Source of the DNA: an uncultured Candidatus Competibacteraceae bacterium
GTDB lineage: Bacteria > Pseudomonadota > Gammaproteobacteria > Competibacterales > Competibacteraceae
Direction: 5' to 3'
Assembly: GCA_937872125.1 (NCBI GenBank)
Contig: CALMNY010000357.1
Span: 1-6,121 of the forward strand
DNA: 6,121 nucleotides
In this document: positions 1-4,899 of the stretch, one piece after another
Numbering within the stretch: the first letter of the stretch is position 1
Layout of the letters: each line of letters opens with the position of its first letter
Program-made: the position numbers and the translations under genes
Notes under the pieces: generated by a model
What the model was told of the DNA's origin: nothing
Seen by the model: the letters and a program-made list of their open reading frames with translations, nothing else
Database searches by the model: none

Positions 1-1
1 G

Positions 2-613
2 CTGGCGCGCTATATCGCCACGTCGGAAACGGCCAAGCACCGCGTTTTCATCTGGTTGCCGATCAGCGTTGCGCCGGAACACAAGCTGGTAGTAGTTGCC
101 CGCGACGACGACGAAACTTTCGGCATCCTCACCTCGCGCTTCCATGTTGTTTGGGCGGTGGCGCTGGGCGGTAGGCTGGGAGCAGGCAACGACCCAGTTT
201 ATAACTCTACCCGCTGTTTCGAGACCTTCCCCTTCCCGGCTGGCCTGACCCCGAACCTTCCGGTCAGTGACTACGCCGATGATCCGCGCGCCCAGGCGAT
301 TGCCGCCGCCGCTCGCCGGCTCCACGAGTTGCGCGAGAACTGGCTGAATCCGCCGGAATGGGTCGAGCGGGTCCCGGAAGTCGCGCCCGGCTATCCCGAC
401 CGCCTGATTCCCAAACCGGAACACGCCGCTGAACTCAAAAAGCGCACGCTGACCAATCTCTATAATCAGCGCCCGGCCTGGCTGGTCAACGCCCACCGCA
501 CGCTGGATGAAGCGGTCGCCGCCGCTTACGGCTGGCCAGTGGACCTGAGCGACGAGGACGTGCTGCGCCGACTGCTGGCGTTGAACCTGGAACGGGCCGG
601 TGCGGTAATCTGA
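2..613 (+). CDS. C-terminal part of an MmeI-like (type IIG/IIL) DNA methyltransferase, 5' end outside window
   Basis: The reading frame is open through the left edge of the window, so this is a 203-residue C-terminal fragment; a TTG at position 56 is internal and not the start. The fragment begins with RYIATSETAKHRVFIWL, then ARDDDETFGILTSRFH, and then the YNSTRCFETFPFP block around residues 68-80. This succession is characteristic of the end of the target-recognition domain of large MmeI-like class I SAM-dependent DNA methyltransferases. The rest, with LKKRTLTNLYNQRP, AHRTLDEAVAAAYGWP and RLLALNLERA, matches the helical C-terminal domain of that family. Such proteins methylate adenine in a specific site, and many also carry an N-terminal nuclease. 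The catalytic NPPY motif and any nuclease would lie upstream of the window, so it cannot be said whether this one cuts DNA. The Shine-Dalgarno of the HicA gene touches its stop codon, suggesting co-transcription. The family assignment is by remembered motifs and is firm; the subtype is less sure. Confidence 0.85.
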   Translation: MARYIATSETAKHRVFIWLPISVAPEHKLVVVARDDDETFGILTSRFHVVWAVALGGRLGAGNDPVYNSTRCFETFPFPAGLTPNLPVSDYADDPRAQAIAAAARRLHELRENWLNPPEWVERVPEVAPGYPDRLIPKPEHAAELKKRTLTNLYNQRPAWLVNAHRTLDEAVAAAYGWPVDLSDEDVLRRLLALNLERAGAVI

Positions 614-620
614 AGGAGGA
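613..620 (+). promoter_or_regulatory. Strong Shine-Dalgarno of hicA overlapping the methyltransferase stop
   Basis: AAGGAGGA is a near-perfect match to the 16S rRNA anti-Shine-Dalgarno. It lies 5 bases before the ATG at 626, and its first base is the last base of the upstream TGA. It fixes the hicA start and suggests strong, possibly coupled, translation behind the methyltransferase. Confidence 0.8.
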
Positions 621-625
621 TCGCT

Positions 626-865
626 ATGACTCGCCGCGATAAGCTCTTGGACGCAGCATGGAACCACCCAACTGGTTTGCGCTTTGCTGACTTTGCAACC
701 CTGTTGGCCCGGTGTGGCTGGGTGCTGGATCGGCAGGGCGGCAGTCATCGGGTTTGGTATTCGCCGCAAGGCGCTCGTCTGCCCGTGCAAGAGGGGCAGG
801 CCGGCAAAGCGAAGCCGTATCAAGTTCGCCAGTTCCTGACCATTTACCAGAGGGAAAATCCATGA
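626..865 (+). CDS. hicA: HicA-family toxin (mRNA interferase)
   Basis: This 79-residue protein is the toxin of a type II HicAB toxin-antitoxin pair. Family members have a small double-stranded-RNA-binding-like fold and cleave mRNA, arresting translation until the antitoxin binds them. Visible hallmarks are the N-terminal DKLLDAAWNHP...LRFADFATLLARCGW segment, the GGSHRVW motif with the expected catalytic histidine at residue 41, and the C-terminal GKAKPYQVRQFL motif seen in many HicA proteins. The length is typical for this longer HicA subgroup. The ATG at 626 is supported by the Shine-Dalgarno 5 bases upstream. The stop overlaps the hicB start (ATGA), so the two are translationally coupled, with toxin first as usual for hicAB. 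No promoter of its own is obvious; transcription may come from the methyltransferase gene. Nothing in the sequence suggests inactivation. Confidence 0.88.
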   Translation: MTRRDKLLDAAWNHPTGLRFADFATLLARCGWVLDRQGGSHRVWYSPQGARLPVQEGQAGKAKPYQVRQFLTIYQRENP

Positions 866-1074
866 ACGACTTTGATGGGTTCGACATTCGCCTGTTGATT
901 GACGAAGACGGAGACTGGATTGCCCACTTTATTGAACTGCCCCAGATCAGCGCCGGCGGAGCAACGCCGGAACAGGCGATTGTAGAATTACGGGTGGCAT
1001 GGGGTCTGGTGAAGGACAGCTACCGGGTGCATGGGGATCGGATTCCAATCCCGACGCTAAAACGGGCGGCTTGA
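862..1074 (+). CDS. hicB: HicB-family antitoxin, short form
   Basis: This 70-residue protein is the partner antitoxin of the HicA toxin. The segment from residue 6 (GFDIRLLIDEDGDWIAHFIELPQISAGGATPEQAIVEL, in parts) shows the HicB partial RNase H-like fold pattern: a beta strand, an acidic turn, the W/Y-IA-H strand, ELP, and then a TPEQA helix. The ending VKDSYRVHGDRIPIP is typical of compact HicB proteins. A separate C-terminal helix-turn-helix or ribbon-helix-helix DNA-binding domain, present in many HicB proteins of 110-140 residues, is absent, so self-repression of the operon may be weak or rely on another factor. The ATG at 862 overlaps the hicA stop by 4 bases and has a GAGGG Shine-Dalgarno 7 bases upstream. 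A longer in-frame opening from 712 would run inside hicA and is not credible. It is convergent with comEC; the 49 bases between them contain no convincing terminator. Confidence 0.85.
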   Translation: MNDFDGFDIRLLIDEDGDWIAHFIELPQISAGGATPEQAIVELRVAWGLVKDSYRVHGDRIPIPTLKRAA

Positions 1075-1123
1075 TTGATCGAACCCAGCATGGCGCGGCG
1101 TAACCCACAGCCACTGTTCCCGC

Positions 1124-3436
1124 TCACGGCGCCGTCCAGTAATGGCGATACGCGCGCCGGTAGCGTTCCGGCTCCAGCGGCTGACCGGGTTCCAGCCGGA
1201 ACGTCAGCGCGCCCTCATCAGAAGCGTTCAACAGCGTAGCGCCCGTCGCCTGATAGCGAGCCACGGTATCGGGGCGCGGATAGCCGAACCGGTTGCGGTA
1301 GCCGGTCGAGAACAACACATAGCGCGGTTGCACGGCGTTCAGAAACGTCAGCGTAGATAAATTGCGATGGCCGTGATGCGGCGCGACCAGGATTTCCGCC
1401 GCTAGTCCAGCGCCATACGTCGCCGCCAGCGCCGTTTCGGCGGCGGTTTCGATATCGCCCGGCAACAGCGCCCGGCCCGCCACCCCCTCCACTTTCAGCA
1501 CGCAGGACGCATTATCGTCACTGAACCCGCTTTCCGGCGGATGCAGCATCTGGAACCGCACGCCATCCCACTCCCACGCCTGCCCCGCCCGACAGGCTTC
1601 GGCGCCATCAATCGGCGTCTGCGCCGGGGCCGAGGTCAGAATGCGCGCCACCGGCATCAATTCCCGCAGCGACCGCACCCCGCCGGTATGCTGGCCATCC
1701 GCATGACTGATGATCAGCGCGTCCACCTGGACCGCGCCCTGCTGGCGCAGGAACGGAACGAGCACCGCGCGACCGGCATCGAGCGTGGCTCCCAGCCTTG
1801 GGCCGGTATCGTAGACCAGCACATGATTCCGGGTCCGCACCACCGCCGCCAGCCCCTGCCCGGCGTCCAGCAGCGTGAACCAGAACCCGCCCGGTTCCGG
1901 CGCACTGACTGGCGGCCACAACAGCGGCAGGCACAACGGCAGGCCCAGCCAGCGGCCCGGCAGTCCACGCGGCGCGAGCAGCAGCGCCACCCCCGGCAGC
2001 GCCAACGCCAGCGTCCATAGCGGCGGCGCAGACCGGTACAGCACGATGCCGGACAACCGATCCAGCCCGACCAGAATGCGCCACAGCCCGTCCATGGTCA
2101 GGGCCGCCAGCTCCAGCGGCGCTGTTTGCGCAACGTCGCCGAGCGGCTCCAACAGCGCCGCCAGCAGACTCAGCGGCAATACGGTGAACTCCACCCACGG
2201 GATCGCTATCAGATTGGCCAACGGCGACAGCAGCGGGAACTGCTGGAAAAACAACAAGGTCGGCGGCAGCATCGCCAGGGTGATGTTGAGCTGCAAACCG
2301 ACGGCCTGGCTAAGCCACCGCTGTTTGCGCCAGCGCCCGCTGACGGTGTAGAGAATCACCGCCACCGCGCCGAATGACAGCCAGAAACCCACCCGCAGCG
2401 GTGCGCCAGGATCAACCATCAGCACCGCCAGCAGCGCCAGCGCCAGAATGCGGCTGGGCGCAGCAGGCCGCTGGCGGATCAAGGCGGCCATCGCCACCGC
2501 CGCCATGAGAAAGGAACGCTGGGCGGGCACCGACCAGCCGGATAGCAGCGTATAACCGCCCGCGCCCAGCAATGCAGCCAGCGCCGCCGCCTGGCTGGCC
2601 GGCCAGCGCAGCGCCAGCCCCGGAATCCAGCCCCAGCAGCCCCAGACCAGGGCGAACGTCAGGCCGGCGACCAAGCCGATGTGCGAGCCGGAAACCGACA
2701 TCAGATGACTGACGCCGGTGCGGTTGAACACATCCCACTGCCACGGCGTGATGCCGCCTTCCTCGCCCACCGCCAGCGCGATCAGAATCCCGACATGGGG
2801 ATTGCCGGGCAGCAGGCGGGTGAAGGATTCGGCGACGCGCTGCCGGTAGCGGTCCAGGGGATAGCGGTCCGCCTGAGCCAGCAGGCGTGGCGGCGGCGGC
2901 GCATCAATAGTGCCGGTGGCGACGATGCCTTTGGCGTACAACCAGCGTTCGTAGTCAAAACCGCCGGGATTGAGCAGCCCGCGCGGCCGTTTCAGCCGCA
3001 CCGTGAACCGCCAGCGGTCGCCGACCCGCAAGGCCGGCCGTTCCGCCGCCGCGTTCTGCGTCGCCTGCCCATCGGTCCACCACGCCAGCCGCACCCGCTG
3101 GCCGGCCAACGGCACCGGCTGTTCGCCGCGCCTGGCCTGATCCACCACGAACTCGAACCGGGCGCTGCGCCATTCAGGGTCGGGAATGGAAGCAATCCAG
3201 CCCTCCATCTCGATCTCGACGCCTTCCAGTTCCGCGGGCAACACCATGGGCGGCGGCGCGAGCAGCAGCGCCCAGAGGAATCCCGCCAGGCCCCAGGCGG
3301 GCAGGCGCATACCGGGAATGAACGCCAGCGCCAGCCCTGTTCCCGGCAACGCCAGGGTCCAGGCCCGCGCGGGCAATTCCGGCAGTGCGTGCAGGAGCAG
3401 GATTCCGACCAGAAAAGCAATGGCTCCAAGGCGCAT
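1124..3436 (-). CDS. comEC: DNA internalization/competence protein ComEC (Rec2)
   Basis: This protein of about 770 residues is full length for ComEC, the inner-membrane channel that carries single-stranded DNA into the cytoplasm during natural transformation. With numbering from the ATG at 3436, hydrophobic segments fill residues 3-63. A DUF4131/OB-fold-like soluble region follows (about 73-178, including LNPGGFDYERWLYAKGI). Next is the multi-pass Competence domain (about 200-485) with GEEGGITP and the signature RTGVSHLMSVSGSHIGL near 239-255. The C-terminal metallo-beta-lactamase-like domain (about 518-760) has LDAGQG, YDTGPR, SHADGQHTGG (577-586), LLPGD (657-661), APHHG (685-689) and NRFGYPRPD. 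In the SHxDxDHxGG motif the second Asp is replaced by Gln 582. The start is uncertain: an in-frame TTG at 3463 would add nine polar residues (MASSSEPGP). I prefer the ATG because the hydrophobic N-terminus begins right after it, although neither start has a good Shine-Dalgarno. It diverges from the FitAB operon and converges on hicB. Confidence 0.93.
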   Translation of the reverse strand: MRLGAIAFLVGILLLHALPELPARAWTLALPGTGLALAFIPGMRLPAWGLAGFLWALLLAPPPMVLPAELEGVEIEMEGWIASIPDPEWRSARFEFVVDQARRGEQPVPLAGQRVRLAWWTDGQATQNAAAERPALRVGDRWRFTVRLKRPRGLLNPGGFDYERWLYAKGIVATGTIDAPPPPRLLAQADRYPLDRYRQRVAESFTRLLPGNPHVGILIALAVGEEGGITPWQWDVFNRTGVSHLMSVSGSHIGLVAGLTFALVWGCWGWIPGLALRWPASQAAALAALLGAGGYTLLSGWSVPAQRSFLMAAVAMAALIRQRPAAPSRILALALLAVLMVDPGAPLRVGFWLSFGAVAVILYTVSGRWRKQRWLSQAVGLQLNITLAMLPPTLLFFQQFPLLSPLANLIAIPWVEFTVLPLSLLAALLEPLGDVAQTAPLELAALTMDGLWRILVGLDRLSGIVLYRSAPPLWTLALALPGVALLLAPRGLPGRWLGLPLCLPLLWPPVSAPEPGGFWFTLLDAGQGLAAVVRTRNHVLVYDTGPRLGATLDAGRAVLVPFLRQQGAVQVDALIISHADGQHTGGVRSLRELMPVARILTSAPAQTPIDGAEACRAGQAWEWDGVRFQMLHPPESGFSDDNASCVLKVEGVAGRALLPGDIETAAETALAATYGAGLAAEILVAPHHGHRNLSTLTFLNAVQPRYVLFSTGYRNRFGYPRPDTVARYQATGATLLNASDEGALTFRLEPGQPLEPERYRRAYRHYWTAP

Positions 3437-3468
3437 GGGTCCGGGTTCTGACGACGAGGCCAAGCCGC

Positions 3469-3497
3469 ACTATAGCGTTGTCCACCGGTTGTAGAAA
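3469..3497 (-). promoter_or_regulatory. Weak candidate promoter for comEC
   Basis: On the minus strand TATAGT (3474-3469) is 5/6 to the sigma70 -10 box. The hexamer 17 bases upstream, TTTCTA (3497-3492), is only 3/6 to a -35. Transcription would start near 3462, right at the alternative TTG codon, which would favour the ATG at 3436 as the start. This is a pattern match only. Confidence 0.3.
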
Positions 3498-3569
3498 TTC
3501 CCCATCCTGGATCAGGTGGCTTCCCTCCCGGCTTCAGTATCCTCAAATCCACCCGGCCAGTGCTGTCTG

Positions 3570-3598
3570 TTGACGGCAATGCTTTCACTTGCTAGCAT
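3570..3598 (+). promoter_or_regulatory. Promoter of the FitA/VapC toxin-antitoxin operon
   Basis: TTGACG (3570-3575, 5/6 to -35) is followed after exactly 17 bases by TAGCAT (3593-3598, 4/6 to -10), with an extended -10 TG at 3590-3591. Transcription would start near 3605, about 26 bases before the TTG start codon at 3631. This rules out the longer opening from a TTG at 3589, which lies inside the promoter. Confidence 0.6.
3579..3598 (+). promoter_or_regulatory. Candidate antitoxin operator over the -10 region
   Basis: ATGCT (3579-3583) and AGCAT (3594-3598) form an inverted repeat with a 10-base spacer covering the promoter spacer and -10 box. Ribbon-helix-helix antitoxins of the FitA type repress their own operon by binding inverted repeats at the promoter, and the known Neisseria FitAB site also has TGCT-type arms. 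The arms here are short, so this is only a plausible operator. Confidence 0.3.
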
Positions 3599-3615
3599 CC
3601 CGGCTCCATTTGGAC

Positions 3616-3622
3616 AGGAGGG
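3616..3622 (+). promoter_or_regulatory. Shine-Dalgarno fixing the TTG start of the FitA-like antitoxin
   Basis: AGGAGGG lies 8 bases before the TTG at 3631, ideal spacing. It decides the start in favour of this TTG over the in-frame TTG at 3589. Confidence 0.75.
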
Positions 3623-3630
3623 ATTCGACG

Positions 3631-3864
3631 TTGGCTACTCTGAGCGTGCGAAAAATTGATGAGGAAATCCTGACCCGGCTTCGCATTCGGGCAGCCCAAA
3701 AAGGTCGTTCCATGGAAGAAGAGGCCCGGCAAATCCTGCGCCAGGCGGTGGCGGCCCCGGAACGGCTGGGTGATCTGGCAGTGCAATTTTTTGGTTCTGA
3801 ATACGGGATCAATCTGGATTTACCGGTTCACTCACCGCATGAACCGCCGGAGCTTTCGGAATGA
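3631..3864 (+). CDS. FitA-like ribbon-helix-helix antitoxin (VapB/StbC-type)
   Basis: This 77-residue protein is the antitoxin of a VapBC/FitAB-type module. It begins MATLSVRKIDEEILTRLRIRA, a single beta strand followed by the helix of an Arc/MetJ-type ribbon-helix-helix DNA-binding domain. The family signature KGRSMEEEARQILRQAV follows at about residues 27-43. The rest (LGDLAVQFFGSEYGINLDLP, then HEPPEL) is the C-terminal tail that in this family wraps the toxin and blocks its active site; that role is family knowledge. The start is a TTG chosen from the ideal Shine-Dalgarno and from the promoter position. The stop overlaps the toxin start by 4 bases (ATGA). The antitoxin should repress its own promoter together with the toxin. 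The ending and domain order match plasmid-stability-type FitA proteins closely, so the family is confident even though the natural target is unknown. Confidence 0.86.
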   Translation: MATLSVRKIDEEILTRLRIRAAQKGRSMEEEARQILRQAVAAPERLGDLAVQFFGSEYGINLDLPVHSPHEPPELSE

Positions 3865-4289
3865 TCATCCTGGATACGAATATCGTCTCCGAGATCATGA
3901 AGAGCGCCCCATCCCGAACGGTTCTGGACTGGTTGAATGCGCAGGATACGGCTTCACTGTATGTCACCACGATCACCCTGGCCGAAATTAGCTACGGATT
4001 ACGGCTCTTGCCGGACGGTCAGCGCCGCCGACTCCTGGTGGAACGATTCGAGCAGTTTATCGCCCGCGCTTTCGATCAGCGGATTTTAAGCTTTGATGAA
4101 GCCGCCGCGCGCGCTTATGGCGATATCATGGGACACCGCAAAGAACTGGGGCGGCCCATCAGCGTCACCGATGGCCAAATTGCCGCCATCGCCAGAGTGA
4201 ACGGCTTTGGCATCGCCACCCGCAACACCAGAGATTTCGAGGATAGCCAGATCATGCTCACTAACCCTTTCCGGCAAGACCGTCCATGA
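3861..4289 (+). CDS. VapC/FitB-type PIN-domain toxin (ribonuclease)
   Basis: This 142-residue PIN-domain protein is the toxin of the pair. Such proteins are Mg2+-dependent ribonucleases, many of them cutting tRNA or rRNA. The acidic active-site residues are in their expected places: D5 in MIILDTNIVSE, E42 in TTITLAEISYGL, and D104 in ISVTDGQIAAIA. The ATRNTRDF segment holds N122 and D125 near the fourth site. The NPF at residues 135-137 is the usual family ending. Length is normal and no key residue is lost, so it should be active. The ATG at 3861 overlaps the antitoxin stop and has GGAG 8 bases upstream, so translation is coupled with the antitoxin made first. The specific RNA target cannot be read from the sequence. 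Downstream is the palindromic repeat block; no ordinary terminator with a T-run follows the gene. Confidence 0.9.
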   Translation: MIILDTNIVSEIMKSAPSRTVLDWLNAQDTASLYVTTITLAEISYGLRLLPDGQRRRLLVERFEQFIARAFDQRILSFDEAAARAYGDIMGHRKELGRPISVTDGQIAAIARVNGFGIATRNTRDFEDSQIMLTNPFRQDRP

Positions 4290-4348
4290 ATGCTGCGATG
4301 ATGGCCGCATTATTTGACGTTAGCAATTCTCATTTTGCAACCGCACTG

Positions 4349-4454
4349 GCTCCCACGCTCCAGCGTGGGAGCACGTCCAGACGCTCCAGCGTCCCCCGTG
4401 ATCTGGCGGAGACGAACCGCTGGAGCGGTCTGACGGCGTTCCCACGCTGGAGCG
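4349..4454. repeat. REP-like array of CGCTCCAGCG palindromes in two orientations
   Basis: Four copies of a 10-base palindrome with a 2-base centre occur here: CGCTCCAGCG at 4356-4365 and 4382-4391, then the opposite orientation CGCTGGAGCG at 4418-4427 and 4445-4454. A fifth copy is at 4652-4661. Each is the core of a hairpin: 11-bp stem at 4349-4372, 6-bp stems at 4380-4393 and 4416-4429. The first half (about 4353-4393) is an imperfect inverted copy of the second half (about 4414-4454), so the block can also fold as one large hairpin. This organisation resembles REP/BIME elements, which are mobilised by RAYT transposases and can stabilise or end transcripts. No transposase gene lies in the window. 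Confidence 0.75.
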
Positions 4455-4487
4455 TCACTGCCATTAACTTAAGGCTGAGCGGTGAGT

Positions 4488-4516
4488 TTGGATCCATGAT
4501 CACCACGAAATATAAT
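4488..4516 (+). promoter_or_regulatory. Promoter-like sequence inside the nested repeat element
   Basis: A perfect -10 box TATAAT (4511-4516) stands exactly 17 bases after TTGGAT (4488-4493, 3/6 to -35). It lies in the only non-repeated part of the element and would transcribe rightwards through the inner hairpins toward rpsF, with a start near 4523. In this GC-rich setting a perfect TATAAT is uncommon, but the -35 is weak. Confidence 0.35.
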
Positions 4517-4523
4517 GCGATCT

Positions 4524-4632
4524 ATTCCCCCCCTGCCAAGGGGGGGTGGCCCGAAGGGCCGGGGGGGTTAGCTCGCGGGATCGAACCACCCCGGCGCTAC
4601 GCGCCACCCCTCCTTAGCCAAGGAGGGGAATT
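4524..4632. repeat. Inner pair of G/C-rich two-hairpin units in inverted orientation
   Basis: The left unit (about 4524-4569) has a C-run/G-run hairpin (4527-4546) then a GGCCC-GAA-GGGCC hairpin (4548-4560) and ends GGGGGGGTT. The right unit, read on the minus strand (about 4632-4584), has a 9-bp hairpin (4628-4607) then a GGCGC-GTA-GCGCC hairpin (4605-4593) and ends GGGGTGGTT. The two match over most of their length. They differ by paired changes that keep the stems intact. Units of this look, a purine-rich hairpin followed by GGTGGC and a small GC hairpin, are familiar to me as dispersed repeats in many bacterial genomes, but I cannot name the family. Confidence 0.7.
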
Positions 4633-4669
4633 CTTAACTTAATGGCAGTGACGCTGGAGCGTGGGAACG

Positions 4670-4786
4670 AGAACCGGAGCGACCGTCGCCCTGGCCGCGC
4701 CCGCCGGGGAAGGTTGGCAGGAACGGATGCGGGTCAGCCTGTTCGCCTGCTTGCCATAAAGTTCGAGCGGGCGACTGTTCCTGTCG
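4670..4786. other. Non-coding stretch without recognisable feature
   Basis: Between the repeat element and the rpsF promoter nothing is recognised: no credible reading frame on either strand, no RNA gene and no clear repeat. A TTGCCA at 4751 lacks a matching -10 box at the right distance. Confidence 0.5.
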
Positions 4787-4815
4787 TTGCGCCCCCCGGT
4801 CTTTCCCCCTAGAAT
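4787..4815 (+). promoter_or_regulatory. Promoter of the rpsF-priB-rpsR operon
   Basis: TTGCGC (4787-4792) and TAGAAT (4810-4815, 5/6 to -10) are separated by exactly 17 bases and followed by a GC-rich discriminator. Transcription would start near 4822, giving a leader of about 78 bases. The GC-rich discriminator fits the stringent control typical of ribosomal protein promoters; that regulation is inferred. Confidence 0.55.
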
Positions 4816-4821
4816 GCCTAC

Positions 4822-4899
4822 CCCTTGCGGCCCGTTCGGGCTGCGACTCCTTGCCTCACCGCCGCGCGGGAGGCTGTGCCAATCCGTAGGGAGCCCTGC
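4822..4899 (+). promoter_or_regulatory. Structured rpsF 5' leader, possible S6:S18 autoregulatory site
   Basis: Two hairpins can form in the leader: GCCC-GTTC-GGGC (4830-4841), and a larger one at 4853-4874 with outer stem GCCT/AGGC and inner stem CCGC/GCGG separated by an asymmetric internal loop. In many bacteria the S6:S18 complex binds an rpsF leader hairpin with a conserved CCG in a bulge and represses its own operon. The bulged hairpin and the CACCG at its 5' side are suggestive, but I could not align it confidently to the known motif. A Shine-Dalgarno AGGGAG lies at 4888-4893. Confidence 0.35.

Larger units (their letters stand above)
4437..4669. repeat. Nested inverted-repeat element (MITE-like), 233 bp with 37-bp arms
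   Basis: The arms at 4437-4473 and 4633-4669 are inverted repeats matching at 34 of 37 positions, starting CGTTCCCACGCT and ending in a TTAA-rich segment. Between them lie about 50 unique bases (4474-4523) and a second, inner inverted repeat (4524-4632). There is no coding potential and no clear target-site duplication at the edges. The form, a short non-coding element bounded by long inverted repeats, suggests a MITE or a large BIME, but the family is not recognised. It sits between the accessory toxin-antitoxin operon and the core ribosomal operon. Confidence 0.7.

Noticed and set aside
712..1074. Long in-frame opening giving a 120-residue form of HicB
   Set aside because: Its first 50 codons run inside hicA in another frame and look like shadow sequence; the ATG at 862 has a Shine-Dalgarno and a normal HicB N-terminus.
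1075..1123. Terminator between hicB and comEC
   Set aside because: No stable stem followed by a T-run is present on either strand in these 49 bases.
1142..3494. Many open frames opposite to or overlapping comEC
   Set aside because: They are Arg/Pro/Gly-rich shadows caused by high GC at third codon positions; comEC explains the whole stretch with family motifs throughout.
4321..4345. Minus-strand AATGAGAAT resembling a Fur-box half
   Set aside because: The full 19-base match is poor (about 12 of 19) and no iron-related gene is next to it.
4576..4590. Minus-strand GGTTCGATCCC resembling a tRNA T-arm
   Set aside because: The flanking bases do not form a 5-bp T stem and there is no acceptor, anticodon or D arm nearby; it is the centre of the repeat element.
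4286..4642. Open frame of 118 codons after the PIN toxin
   Set aside because: It is made of the palindromic repeats and has no Shine-Dalgarno or protein-like pattern.
4349..4670. CRISPR array
   Set aside because: The repeats are palindromic, alternate in orientation and have no regular spacers.
4751..4779. TTGCCA as a -35 box for rpsF
   Set aside because: No acceptable -10 box lies 16-18 bases downstream; the 4787-4815 promoter is better.
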